From Olsenella profusa DSM 13989 (GTDB taxonomy: Bacteria; Actinomycetota; Coriobacteriia; Coriobacteriales; Atopobiaceae), in NCBI RefSeq assembly GCF_030811115.1, contig NZ_JAUSQK010000001.1, forward strand, positions 1,116,001-1,180,000: a DNA stretch of 64,000 bases, written 5' to 3'. The first letter of the stretch is position 1; each line of letters starts with the position of its first letter. Under the pieces are notes generated by a model. That model was not told where the DNA came from. It was given only the letters and a program-made list of their open reading frames with translations, and searched no databases. The translations under genes were made by a program, and so were the position numbers. Positions 30,308 through 38,102 of this stretch are shown here, piece after piece.

Positions 30308-31399
30308 TGCATGAGGCCCGCCGGCTGGCGCGACGGCATCGTGAGGATGTCCCTGCCCGGCGAGCTCGTCGCACACCTGGACGGCGAGGACGCCCCGGGC
30401 CCGGGGCGCGACCTGCGCATCCTCAGGGACGAGGCCGGCGCCCACGGGTTCGCCAGCGCCGTCGAGGCCATGGCCGAGTCCCTGTCCGCGACGGGCGGCA
30501 TAGACGCCGCGACCGTCGGCCTCTCCGCGGCGCGCATCGCCTCGGGGGAGGCGCGCCGCGAGTACGGCGAGGACGTCGACCTCGGGGCCTACGACCGCGC
30601 GTTCGGGCTGGTGGAGGGGGGCGCCGGCGATGCAGCCTGGCAGCAGGCAGAGGTCGGAGGCCGAGGGCCTCCTCCGCGCGTGCGCGCGTGCGCTCTTCAT
30701 ATCTTGCGACTCCATAGACGCGTTCCTCGGCAGGGCCACCCCGGGCCAGCTCGCCGCCTGCACGTCGCTGCTCGAGGACGAGCTGTCGCACAGGGAGCGC
30801 GCCAAGCGCGGGCGGCTCCTCAGGCAGGCGGGGTTCCCCGTCCCCGAGACGCTCGGGGGCTTCGACTGGCCCAACGTCAGGCTCCCAGACGGCTGGGGCG
30901 CCGACGAGATGCGCAGCCTCTCGTTCGTGGACGCAGCGGAGGACCTCGTGTTCTTCGGGAAGACGGGCAGGGGCAAGTCGCATGCCTCGATAGGCCTTGG
31001 CACGGCCGCCGTGGCCGCCGGCACCCCCGTGCGGTCCTACCAGACCGCGCGGCTGGTGCTCGCCCTCGGGAAGGCGAAGCGCGACGGCACGCTCGACAGG
31101 GTTCTCGCGGACGTCGCGAAGGCCCGGCTGGTGATCCTGGGCGAGTTCGGCCACGTGCCCTTCGACGTGGACGGCGCGCGGCCGCCCTGCCAGGTCATAT
31201 CCGACAGCCACGAGTGCCGGAGCATCGTGTTCACCACCAACGTGGAGTTCTCCAGGTGGGGCACGGTCCTCGCGGGCGACGAGCTGGCCGCGGCGATCGT
31301 CGACAGGGTCGCGCGCCACGGCAGGCTCGTGGAGTTCGGCGGGCCCAGCCACAGGCTGGAGAACTCGCTGATGCTCGGGAAGGGAGGCGAGTGACGTGA
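29138..31399 (+). CDS. istA: IstA transposase, second copy, reading through istB
   Basis: The IstA part is about 500 residues: HTH at residues 13-35, an rve/DDE core with VDFGQADSG, ARAVLDNATEV and GNEKGNVENEVG, and a C-terminal Mu-type domain. IstA normally ends close to the istB start; here the frame has no stop at about 30,640 and stays open to 31,399, antiphase to istB. The extra 250 codons are arginine/alanine-rich and look like a shadow of istB, so the true stop may have been lost. The start after GAGGAGGCCAAGAGAGG is well supported. Confidence 0.75.
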   Translation: MIGVDKIEDIRRMWRRGVSVADIARAAGVSEPTVRKHRDMEDLSPEPPRRTGGESELLAPYAGTIDRWLADDARHWRRQRHTAVRVYVRLRDEEGYDGSYSTVQRYVRRRRGEMAREADQRDAQGFLQLDWLAGECQVDFGQADSGVRGALTRGHCLAVSFPHPDVGLTQVFWGEAAECVREGLAGVLAFVGGVPARAVLDNATEVGRRVCGEVRTSELFRLFAAHYGLDHALADPYSGNEKGNVENEVGCHRRDAFVPVPSFHDVRAFDRRLLADCLDMSDKPHYRLGTPEPELFEEDRAALRELPPAAFSCARWEVRRCSRQGVFTMGGVHRYSAGPAYARREANVALGAFDVTVVDQETGEVVATYEREWGDAPADSSDPMLQLKLLCMRPAGWRDGIVRMSLPGELVAHLDGEDAPGPGRDLRILRDEAGAHGFASAVEAMAESLSATGGIDAATVGLSAARIASGEARREYGEDVDLGAYDRAFGLVEGGAGDAAWQQAEVGGRGPPPRVRACALHILRLHRRVPRQGHPGPARRLHVAARGRAVAQGARQARAAPQAGGVPRPRDARGLRLAQRQAPRRLGRRRDAQPLVRGRSGGPRVLREDGQGQVACLDRPWHGRRGRRHPRAVLPDRAAGARPREGEARRHARQGSRGRREGPAGDPGRVRPRALRRGRRAAALPGHIRQPRVPEHRVHHQRGVLQVGHGPRGRRAGRGDRRQGRAPRQARGVRRAQPQAGELADAREGRRVT
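30630..31394 (+). CDS. istB: IstB helper ATPase of IS21
   Basis: IstB is the AAA+ regulator that loads on target DNA and activates IstA. The 254-residue product has Walker A FFGKTGRGKSHASIGLG, the segment RLVLALGKAKRDG, and sensor-like FTTNVEFSRWG. The Walker B position reads LVILGEFGHVPFD, where the family has an aspartate (IIDEFGYVP): glycine replaces the metal-binding aspartate, so ATPase activity may be impaired. The ATG at 30,630 lies within the 3' part of istA. Otherwise the length is normal. Confidence 0.85.
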   Translation: MQPGSRQRSEAEGLLRACARALFISCDSIDAFLGRATPGQLAACTSLLEDELSHRERAKRGRLLRQAGFPVPETLGGFDWPNVRLPDGWGADEMRSLSFVDAAEDLVFFGKTGRGKSHASIGLGTAAVAAGTPVRSYQTARLVLALGKAKRDGTLDRVLADVAKARLVILGEFGHVPFDVDGARPPCQVISDSHECRSIVFTTNVEFSRWGTVLAGDELAAAIVDRVARHGRLVEFGGPSHRLENSLMLGKGGE

Positions 31400-31590
31400 G
31401 GGAGAAGCCCGGGGCGCGCCGCGCCTCGTGCCCCATCTGGGACCTCGACGACTGGGTGCTGGAGCACCACGACGTCGTGACGCTCTGCAGGGGCTTCGAC
31501 TGCCCCGAGTGCGTCGCGGACCCGGAGGAGCTGGGGCCGACCGGGCCCCCTGCGCCGCCGGACCCCGGCGTCCGCGAGGTCCCGTTCTAG
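31396..31590 (+). CDS. Small cysteine-containing passenger ORF of IS21
   Basis: A GTG start directly after istB opens a 64-codon frame with the segments CPIWDLDDWVLEHHD and CRGFDCPECVAD, a possible metal-binding CxxC with a further cysteine upstream. The residue mix is not the arginine/alanine shadow pattern, so it may be real. I do not recognise the family. Confidence 0.4.
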   Translation: MREKPGARRASCPIWDLDDWVLEHHDVVTLCRGFDCPECVADPEELGPTGPPAPPDPGVREVPF

Positions 31591-31670
31591 GAGGTTGCAA
31601 GGGTCGGCGGGTCCGTGCGCAAACCCGCAAAAGTTTCGTGCCCGGACCCGAAACCTTTCGATGCTCAAAC

Positions 31671-33328
31671 GGGGCCGGTACCGGAAATCCGTACCAAACG
31701 ATGATGTTTGGAGGATGGCGTGTACTCCCTTGAGCAGAGGACAAGAGCGGTCGAGCTCTATATCAAGTATGGTTTTAAAGCCACGGCTACGATACGCGAG
31801 TTGGGATATCCAAGCCGGGCACAGCTTGTAGGATGGTATCGGGAATGGCAGGACAACGGAGGCGCGCTCAGGGGGCGCAACCTAGAACGCTACTCAGAAG
31901 GGCAAAGGCGGGCCGCCGTCAACCACTATCTGGAGCACGGCCGCTGCAACGCCTATACGAGACGCGAGCTGGGATACCCCGGAAGTACGCAAAAGCTCAG
32001 AGAGTGGATAGACGAGCTGGCACCTGGCGAGAGGCGGACAGCCGAGCCCAGGACGTTCACTCTCGAAGAGAAGCAGAAAGCCGTGACAGCGCTTGTCAGA
32101 CGAGCCGGAAGCGCGCAACAGATCGCCGACGAGGTCGGCTCCACGCGTTGTACCCTCTACAAGTGGAAGCGAGAGCTATTGCCTGAGAAGGAGCCCCCGA
32201 TGCCCGACACAAGCAACGCCGTCTCAAATGGCGCGTCCGACGCCGGAGCCGCCAGAGCGGCTCCCGTCACGCAGACAGAAATAGATGCCCTCGAGGCCAG
32301 GAAGGCCGAACTCGAGAAAGAGCTGCGCCAACTCGAGCTCAAGCGCGACATCCTGGAGGGCGCCCTCGAGATCCTGGGAAAAGGGACGGGCGCCGACCCG
32401 GCAAACGAGCTCACGAACAGGGAGAAGACTCTGCTGATTGAGTCGCTGCGCCCCAAATGGAGGCTGTGCGAGCTTCTCTCGGCGCTCGACATGGCCCGAT
32501 CGAGCCACCAGTACCAACTCTCGGCCATCGCCGCCGGGGACAGGGACGCCGGGGCGCGGGAGCTGGTCTGCGCCGTCTTCAACGCCAACGACGGCGCCTA
32601 CGGAAGGCGCCGCATCCACGACGAGCTCGAGGCACGAGGACATGTCATCGGCGAGCGCAGGATAGGGCGAATAATGGCTGAGGAGAAGCTCGAGGCGCAC
32701 GGCAAGGCAAAGCCCGGGAAGGCCTACAGCTCCTACAAGGGCGAGGTCTCGGAACACCCCGGCAACAAGGTCTGCCAGGACTTCGAAGCCGGACTTCCCA
32801 ACTTCCTATGGCTCACCGACGTCACGCAGCTCTCGATACCGGCCGGCAAGCTCTATCTGAGCCCGGTTTTGGACTGCTTCGACGGCGCCATCGTAAGCTG
32901 GACGACCTCGACCTCGCCCAACGCCGAGATGGCCAACTCCATGCTCAAGGCGGCTTTGGCCACTACGACAGACGAGGAGCGCCGCCATCTCGTGATCCAT
33001 TCGGACTGCGGCTGCCACTACCGCTGGCCCGAGTGGATCTCCATCTGCGAGAAGGCCGGCATCATGCGCTCCATGTCGCGCAAGGGGTGCAGCCCTGACA
33101 ACTCCCGCATGGAGGGCTTTTTCGGCACCATGAAGGTCGAGATGCTCTATGGCAGGGACTGGGCGGGCGTCACGTTGGATGAGCTCAAGGAGAGGATAGA
33201 CGCCTATATAGAGCGTTACAACAAGACGAGGATCAAGCGCTCGCTGGGCTCGATGAGCCCCCTACAATACAGGCAGAGCTTGGGCCTCGCAGCCTAGCAG
33301 CAAGGTACGGAAAAGCGGTACCGGCCCC
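31671..33328 (+). mobile_element. IS3-family element, copy B (1,658 bp)
   Basis: This copy is the same length as copy A, in the opposite orientation, with the same GGGGCCGGTACCG-type ends. The left flank is AAC (end of the IS21 DNA) and the right flank is CTC, so the two sides do not form a matching target duplication. The right side abuts the 3' half of gajB, whose 5' half abuts copy A. Confidence 0.92.
31708..33297 (+). CDS. IS3-family transposase, copy B
   Basis: The 529-residue product is identical in sequence to the transposase of copy A, with the same HTH segments and rve core (WLTDVTQLSIPAGKLYLSPV, VIHSDCGCHYR, SRMEGFFGTMKVE). Both copies therefore appear functional. The identity over the whole element makes homologous recombination between the two inverted copies likely. 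Confidence 0.93.
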   Translation: MEDGVYSLEQRTRAVELYIKYGFKATATIRELGYPSRAQLVGWYREWQDNGGALRGRNLERYSEGQRRAAVNHYLEHGRCNAYTRRELGYPGSTQKLREWIDELAPGERRTAEPRTFTLEEKQKAVTALVRRAGSAQQIADEVGSTRCTLYKWKRELLPEKEPPMPDTSNAVSNGASDAGAARAAPVTQTEIDALEARKAELEKELRQLELKRDILEGALEILGKGTGADPANELTNREKTLLIESLRPKWRLCELLSALDMARSSHQYQLSAIAAGDRDAGARELVCAVFNANDGAYGRRRIHDELEARGHVIGERRIGRIMAEEKLEAHGKAKPGKAYSSYKGEVSEHPGNKVCQDFEAGLPNFLWLTDVTQLSIPAGKLYLSPVLDCFDGAIVSWTTSTSPNAEMANSMLKAALATTTDEERRHLVIHSDCGCHYRWPEWISICEKAGIMRSMSRKGCSPDNSRMEGFFGTMKVEMLYGRDWAGVTLDELKERIDAYIERYNKTRIKRSLGSMSPLQYRQSLGLAA

Positions 33329-34614
33329 CTCACTTGTCTGATGATGAAGTAATGAGAAGCCTTCAGGAACAGGCAAAGAATGGAGCGGTTGGCCAGCTTG
33401 CGGTGGCCATGGAAAGCAAAAGGGTCGAAGCGCGTGTCGTCACCTATGACGATCAAATACGAACCGCTCTGTGGGTACTGCAGGATGATAAAGTCGCCCG
33501 GCTTTATCAGAACCATTTCTTTGCTGCGCTTGTGGACGAGTTTCAGGACTTGACCCCCCAGCAATTGCGACTGGTCAAAGCCCTGTGTGGAGACAACATT
33601 ACTTTCGCCGGTGACCTCGCGCAGAGCATCTTCTCTTTTGCTGGAGCGGATCCTGACTATACCTATCAAGAGATTTCTAACAGTACGAACAAGCAGATAA
33701 AGCTCTTGAAATCTTTCCGTTCAGCACCTGCCGTCCTTAATGCAGTTAACTCGCTTTCCCAAATGACACACAGTGAGCAACTTGTGGCCGCCTTTCCCAA
33801 TCATTGGGGTAACAGTGGGCTCTCAGCATTTGCCTCCTTTGATAATGAGAGGACTGAAGCAAGTTGGATTGTCAAAATGGCACAGAGGATTTTGCAACTT
33901 TGCCCAAATCAGCGCGTTGGAGTCATCACTAGAGTCGGCTTCAGGATAAAAGGCGTAAAAGATACGCTGGCTGCAAATGGAATCCAGTATACCGACTGGT
34001 CGAGTGGCATATTCAGGCCGGAAATCGCGAGAGCCCTTCGACATACATGCGATGACCTGTTAAGTAGAGCTACAGAGGGTATTAGTTTCAAAAGCAAGCT
34101 AGATATCTACCGATACATAGTTGAAAGAACAACTTTGCTGCAGAGCGGTACGCATGCGGAACTTGAAGATGCCTGCTCCTGGCTATTTGACCAGGTATTG
34201 GAAAGAGACGCTAACCTGTCCCGGGCATCTGAAATAAGGGAAAGCATTTGCGAGATGCGAGGCGATGAGAGCTTTGCGACGCGCAAGGGCATACATTGCT
34301 TAACGGGTCATACTGGCAAAGGACAACAGTTCGATTGGGTGTTCATAGTCGGGCTTGATAAAGGCTCAATTCCCTTTTACAAAGCTTCTACCGATCAAGA
34401 GATTGGAGAAGAGGCACGAGTTCTCTCTGTAATGATTTCACGTGCAAGGATTGGATTTGTTACAACTTCCACGGAAATCAATGCATACGGATACTCTAGG
34501 GAGCCATCATCTTTTCTTTCATTGCTTCAAAGTGCTCCAGGTTTTATCTGTGGGAGCGACTGCATAGTAGATTGGTGCGCCAAAGCAGATTGGCAAGGCA
34601 TATCGAAAATATAG
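33329..34614 (+). pseudogene. gajB: gajB 3' fragment (UvrD-like helicase, Gabija)
   Basis: The fragment runs directly out of IS copy B. It holds Walker B FFAALVDEFQDLTPQQL, motif III FAGDLAQSIFSFAGADP, motif IV LKSFRSAPAVLNAV, motif V HTGKGQQFDWVFIVG and motif VI RVLSVMISRARIG. These are exactly the helicase motifs missing from the 5' fragment at 23,811-24,255. With the CTC triplet counted once, the codons read Lys-Leu-Thr-His-Leu-Ser-Asp, in frame across the junction. A TTG at 33,334 could start a headless product without Walker A. Confidence 0.85.
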
Positions 34615-34667
34615 CGATGCCTACTTGCCAATGCCGCTGTTGAGGAAATATTGCTTCTTCAAAGAGT

Positions 34668-35004
34668 GTAGTCAGTTGTATGCAATAGAAACTCATTTCC
34701 CCAGCTCAAAGCCGTCACTCTTCACTCGGAATTTGTCACTCTTGGGTCGGGGAGCGCCCCACCCCGTTTGCGCCTCATCAGCCCATGTAGTCAGTTGCGC
34801 GCAATCGAACTGTGTTTCCGCAGTTCAGACATATCACTCCTCGGTCGGTCGAAAATACTCTCCTCAAGTGACTACAGAGCATGTGGTCACCACTGACTAC
34901 AGGGTGACTACACGGTTTTCGAGATAGGAGAATGGGGGAAATCCCAGCTCACTCGCCCCGCTGACTACATGGAGATGGGCTATGCAACGATCGAGTGGGA
35001 GTAA
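34668..35004 (+). other. att arm and guaA-like core, site 2
   Basis: This gene-free stretch carries TGACTAC four times (34,869; 34,894; 34,905; 34,962) and its complement GTAGTCA twice (34,668; 34,787). It ends in a core at 34,984-35,004 that still spells Ala-Thr-Ile-Glu-Trp-Glu-stop with different codons (GCAACGATCGAGTGGGAG). This layout resembles a tyrosine-recombinase attachment site with arm-type sites. A closely similar block lies at 37,690-38,012. Confidence 0.75.
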
Positions 35005-35018
35005 AAAATTCGGAAAAA

Positions 35019-35048
35019 TTGACGCTTGCGTCATAGATACCGTATCAT
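35019..35048 (+). promoter_or_regulatory. Candidate promoter for the DUF4143 ATPase gene
   Basis: TTGACG at 35,019 and TATCAT at 35,043 are 18 bp apart, 30 bp before the GTG start of the downstream gene. GACGCTTGCGTC in the spacer is self-complementary and might be a repressor site. Confidence 0.5.
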
Positions 35049-35077
35049 TACCTTGCATGCAGAGGAGATGATTCGGT

Positions 35078-36364
35078 GTGGAGATCAGACGCGACAAGTA
35101 TCTGAACGACCTCGTCGTCCGCAAGGGCAACGGAATGATCAAGATCGTCACGGGCATAAGGCGCTGCGGAAAAACCTATCTGGTGTTTGACTTGTTCGTC
35201 CGCCATCTCATCGAGTCAGGAGTTTCAGAAGACCACATAATCACATTGGCTCTCGACGACAGGGCTAACGCGCGCTACCGAGATGTCGACGCTCTCTATG
35301 ACTATCTCATGGAGAGGATCGGCAACGATCGAGGGGTCTACTACATCCTCCTTGACGAGATACAGTACGCCATCACGGCGAAGGAGCTCAGGAGCAAGGA
35401 CGAGCCCCCCGCGCTCTACGGCGTGCTCAACGGCCTGCTTCATCGTCGTAACGTCGACGTTTACGTGACTGGGAGTAACTCCAAGCTGCTCTCCACGGAC
35501 GTGATGACCGAGTTCAGGGGTAGGGGCGACGAGGTGCGCATCCACCCGCTGACCTTCGCGGAGTTCATGCAGGCGTTCGACGGCGACCGTCAGGAGGGCT
35601 GGGCCGAGTACGTCATGTACGGCGGGCTGCCCCTCGTGCTCTCCATGAGGACTCCTGAGCAGAAGGCCGTCTACCTTGCGAGCCTTTTCGATGAGGCCTA
35701 TCTCTCGGACGTTGTCGAGCGAAACCACCTCACCAAGTCGCAGGAGCTCGAAGATTTAGTGGACGTGCTCGCTTCCTCCATCGGAGCCCTCACGAACCCT
35801 TCGAAGATCGAGGCGACGTTCAGGAGCGAGCTGCGCTCGAAACTCGACGCCGACACCATCAGGCGCTATCTCGGACATCTTGAAGAGGCGTTCCTCGTGA
35901 GCGAGGCGACCCGCTACGACGTGAAGGGGCGCAGGTACATCGGCACGCCCAAGAAGTACTACTTCGAGGACATGGGGCTCCGGAACGCACGGCTGGGGTT
36001 CAGGCAGGTCGAGGAGTCGCACATTATGGAGAACGTCATCTACAACGAGCTGCGCGCCCGGGGGTTCTCTGTGGATGTCGGCGTGGTGGACAGGCGCATG
36101 AAAAACAACGGTCGTGACGAGCGCTGCCGCTACGAGGTGGACTTTGTGGCGAACCTCGGCTATCGCCGTTACTACATCCAGTCTGCGCTGCAGCTCGATA
36201 CCCCTGAGAAGGTCGCGCAGGAAAAGCGTTCGCTCACGCTCATCGACGACAGCTTCAGGAAGATCGTGGTGGTAAACCGCGTCATGCGGCCCTACATGGA
36301 CGACGACGGCATCCTTACCATGGGGCTGTTCGATTTCCTGCTCGACCCAAACAGCCTCGACTGA
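35078..36364 (+). CDS. DUF4143-type AAA ATPase
   Basis: The 428-residue protein belongs to the AAA_14/DUF4143 group: Walker A IVTGIRRCGKTYLVFDL at residues 22-38, Walker B YYILLDEIQYA, the sensor-like VYVTGSNSKLLS, then AYLSDVVERNHL and a C-terminal DUF4143 domain (KYYFEDMGLRNARLGFRQVE) ending in a nuclease-like EVDFVANLG. The biological role of the group is not established; members are common in accessory DNA of gut bacteria. GTG start with GAGGAG ten bases upstream. A broken relative lies at 54,557-55,511. Confidence 0.85.
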   Translation: MEIRRDKYLNDLVVRKGNGMIKIVTGIRRCGKTYLVFDLFVRHLIESGVSEDHIITLALDDRANARYRDVDALYDYLMERIGNDRGVYYILLDEIQYAITAKELRSKDEPPALYGVLNGLLHRRNVDVYVTGSNSKLLSTDVMTEFRGRGDEVRIHPLTFAEFMQAFDGDRQEGWAEYVMYGGLPLVLSMRTPEQKAVYLASLFDEAYLSDVVERNHLTKSQELEDLVDVLASSIGALTNPSKIEATFRSELRSKLDADTIRRYLGHLEEAFLVSEATRYDVKGRRYIGTPKKYYFEDMGLRNARLGFRQVEESHIMENVIYNELRARGFSVDVGVVDRRMKNNGRDERCRYEVDFVANLGYRRYYIQSALQLDTPEKVAQEKRSLTLIDDSFRKIVVVNRVMRPYMDDDGILTMGLFDFLLDPNSLD

Positions 36365-36370
36365 TGGGTG

Positions 36371-36560
36371 CATGCTCTGGCGGGGATCTTCTGCCGCTCG
36401 ATGGGCCTGTAGGCCGACGTCTTCGATACGTGCGGGTAATCGGCGACCTGCGGCACGTCCATGAGGCCGTCGGGCAGGTCGTTCGCTTCCGATGCCGAGG
36501 AGGCGGCAGATCTTTAGCTTCTCCGCCCCGGCATTCTCGCGGCCTTCCGCATCATTATCC
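36371..36560 (-). pseudogene. Remnant of excisionase-like HTH gene
   Basis: The minus strand encodes a piece matching the HTH protein at 21,860-22,021 (including a stretch corresponding to SVYRP and MDVPQVADY) plus its upstream region, with the C-terminal third missing and small changes. It does not form a continuous start-to-stop gene. It lies 7 bp after the DUF4143 gene and joins the repeat at 36,561. Confidence 0.6.
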
Positions 36561-36783
36561 GATGTTCCCGATGGCTCCGGGAACGCGTCGCGTGGCATCT
36601 GGAGGATGTCGCCTTTCATGGGATGGCAAACCGTCCTCTCGCCTTGCATCCGGTGCCTTCGGTTCGCAAGGAGGCCCAAGGAGTCGCGTCCCCTGGACGG
36701 ACAAGCAGGGATGTGCCTGTTGGGAGGCGGGAGGCGTGCGTGCAAAGCCTAGCGGGGCGATAGGCCACGCCAGGGCTCGCTAG
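36561..36783 (+). repeat. Dispersed island repeat, copy at 36.6 kb
   Basis: This stretch aligns with the reverse complement of 25,985-26,222 for about 220 bp (shared GTGGCATCTGGAGGATGTCG, GAGGCCCAAGGAGTC, CTGTTGGGAGGCG-like). Its last 130 bp also resemble 48,573-48,715. Open frames here lack protein character, so I treat it as non-coding. Confidence 0.7.
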
Positions 36784-36823
36784 ATTGAGGTTCGGAAGCG
36801 ATACAACTGCCTACCGCTGTTAT

Positions 36824-37027
36824 TTAGCACGTAATGATGTTGTCTCGGCCACGCTCTACGCCATCGGTGTCATGCCAGTGCGTGGTGATGGTGAATTTCG
36901 AAGGCGAGCCATCGGCGAAGAATACGACCTGGTCGAAGCTCTCGCCGGGTTCCAAGCGCTCGAATGGCTCCTTATCCTGCCTATACGCATAGGGACCCTC
37001 GCTGCACGTGGTAGTCACGTCTGTCAC
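36824..37027 (-). CDS. Hypothetical protein, likely C-terminal part of the preceding frame
   Basis: The 67-codon frame encodes a mostly beta-type sequence with SEGPYAYRQDKEPFERLEPG and FADGSPSKFTITTHWHDTDG. Extending the same frame upstream without a start gives GPSNSLANVGGTVVTDVTTT, which reads like a continuous globular domain. It therefore probably belonged to one protein with the next gene (37,024-37,311) before a frameshift. The ATG overlaps that gene's stop (ATGA), so coupled translation of two proteins is the alternative. Family not recognised. Confidence 0.5.
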   Translation of the reverse strand: MTDVTTTCSEGPYAYRQDKEPFERLEPGESFDQVVFFADGSPSKFTITTHWHDTDGVERGRDNIITC

Positions 37028-37311
37028 AACTGTGCCGCCGACGTTCGCGAGCGAATTCGATGGCCCTTGACGCCAACCAGTACGTGGCGGGCTTCTACCT
37101 TTGAAGATGTTTTCGCAGCCGCTTCCTCCTGCGCCTTCTCCAGCTGCAGTTCTCCTAGCTGCAGCTGGAGTTGCTGGAGCCCCTCGCTTTGCTTCTTATT
37201 CCGTTTTTCAAGCTGGTAGTTTTTAACTGATGCAACCACCGAAGCAATCAGGCTGACAAGAGATATGACGATAGGTGCCCATGTGGCAACAAGCGAAAGG
37301 TCTGCGCTCAT
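37024..37311 (-). CDS. Membrane-anchored coiled-coil protein
   Basis: The 95-residue product starts MSADLSLVATWAPIVISLVS with one hydrophobic helix (residues 8-29) and continues in a glutamine/leucine/glutamate coiled coil (KNKKQSEGLQQLQLQLGELQ). The last 25 residues (GVKGHRIRSRTSAAQL) are basic and unlike the rest, which suggests a frameshift into the wrong frame. It overlaps the upstream zinc-ribbon gene by 4 bp. I do not recognise a family. Confidence 0.6.
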   Translation of the reverse strand: MSADLSLVATWAPIVISLVSLIASVVASVKNYQLEKRNKKQSEGLQQLQLQLGELQLEKAQEEAAAKTSSKVEARHVLVGVKGHRIRSRTSAAQL

Positions 37312-37574
37312 TTAGTCTTCCACCCCTTGAATGCCTTCTTCAGCTCCTTCTCGGCAGCCTCAACGATTTCGTCCTTCATGTCGTCGACGGCGGCGTCGAT
37401 GGACTCGGCATTTGCCTCTATGAGTTCTTTGCGGGTAAAGGTCCTGCCGCAGTGCGCGCAGGTGAATGGCCAGTCATCGGCGTACTCTTCGTTATCCTTG
37501 GGTTGCTCTGACTCAAATTCCGTGCAGCCGCAAGTTGGGCATGTGAGGCCAACTTGAATTGAAAGATCGTCCAC
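37308..37574 (-). CDS. Small zinc-ribbon protein
   Basis: The 88-residue product has paired cysteine knuckles CPTCGC and CAHCGRTF, about 25 residues apart, followed by an acidic helix (AESIDAAVDDMKDEIVEAAE). It is first in a compact minus-strand operon with the membrane coiled-coil gene, overlapping by 4 bp (ATGA). It could be a protein-protein or nucleic-acid adaptor. The function is unknown. Confidence 0.65.
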   Translation of the reverse strand: MDDLSIQVGLTCPTCGCTEFESEQPKDNEEYADDWPFTCAHCGRTFTRKELIEANAESIDAAVDDMKDEIVEAAEKELKKAFKGWKTK

Positions 37575-37689
37575 GGTGTCTCCAATAGTACGTTTGCAAC
37601 GTTGGCTCGATTTTATCGCCAGCGTCGGACGTAGATATTCTCTGCATCATGCAGGGTGTAAGGGAAATCGGTACGTGGCCACTCCATCT

Positions 37690-38012
37690 GCCATGAGATA
37701 CGTTTCCCCAGCTCAGAGCTGTCGCTCTTCACTCGTGAATCGTCACTCTTGGGTCGGTGGGTACCCCACCCCGCCGGAGCCTCTTCCACCCATGTAGTCA
37801 GTTGCGCGCAGCCGAACTGCGTTTCCGCAGCTCAAGCGTATCACTCTTCGGTCGCATGAAGATACTCTCCTCAAGTGACTGCAGAGCGTGTGGTCACCGC
37901 TGACTACAGGGTGACTACGAGGTTTTCGCGATAGGAGAGTAGGGGAAGTCCCATCTCACCTGCCCCACTGACTACTTTAAAGCAGGCTGTGTGACGATCC
38001 AGTGGGAATACA
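37690..38012 (+). other. att arm and guaA-like core, site 3
   Basis: A block closely similar to 34,741-35,004 recurs here, with TTTCCCCAGCTCA, GTAGTCAGTTGCGCGC, several CTGACTAC/GTGACTAC motifs and GATAGGAGA. The core at 37,992-38,012 reads GTGACGATCCAGTGGGAA and no longer has a stop codon, so it is a decayed attachment site. No gene is recognisable between 37,575 and 38,102. Confidence 0.7.
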
Positions 38013-38102
38013 TCGCATTTAGCATTAGCTGGCAGCCGCTAGCATCGAATGTCGTTTCGTATGACCTCGCGTCTCTACTCGTCCTTTAACCAGAAGCACA
38101 TC

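Larger units (their letters stand above)
27703..31670 (+). mobile_element. IS21-family element with internal tandem duplication
   Basis: The left end starts TGTGTTTGATAGCC at 27,703 and carries staggered repeats resembling GAGCAC.GAAA.TCTTTCG. The right end near 31,600-31,670, read in reverse, shows the same repeat pattern (GAGCATCGAAAGGTTTCGGG). It contains istA, istB and a small passenger ORF. A 1,278-bp internal segment is present twice in tandem. A remnant of a related left end is at 57,071. It lies inside the second IS3 transposase gene. Confidence 0.85.

Noticed and set aside
27812-31024. Long minus-strand frames (413 and 644 codons) across the IS21 element
   Set aside because: They are shadows of istA/istB and are duplicated only because the istA segment is duplicated.
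29138-31399. A genuine 767-residue IstA with a novel C-terminal domain
   Set aside because: The extra part lies antiphase over istB and is arginine/alanine/glycine-rich without domain character; loss of the stop codon is simpler.
22153-33328. A composite transposon bounded by the two identical IS3 copies
   Set aside because: The outer flanks do not form a matching target duplication and gajB is split across the ends, so inversion explains the layout better than joint transposition.
23811-33331. A site-specific phase-variation switch controlling gajB
   Set aside because: The inversion boundaries are full IS copies, not short recombinase sites, no invertase is present, and flipping leaves an IS inside gajB.
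34741-38012. CRISPR array, because of repeated short motifs such as TGACTAC
   Set aside because: Repeats are only 7-8 bp, irregularly spaced and in both orientations, with no cas genes; they fit recombinase arm sites.
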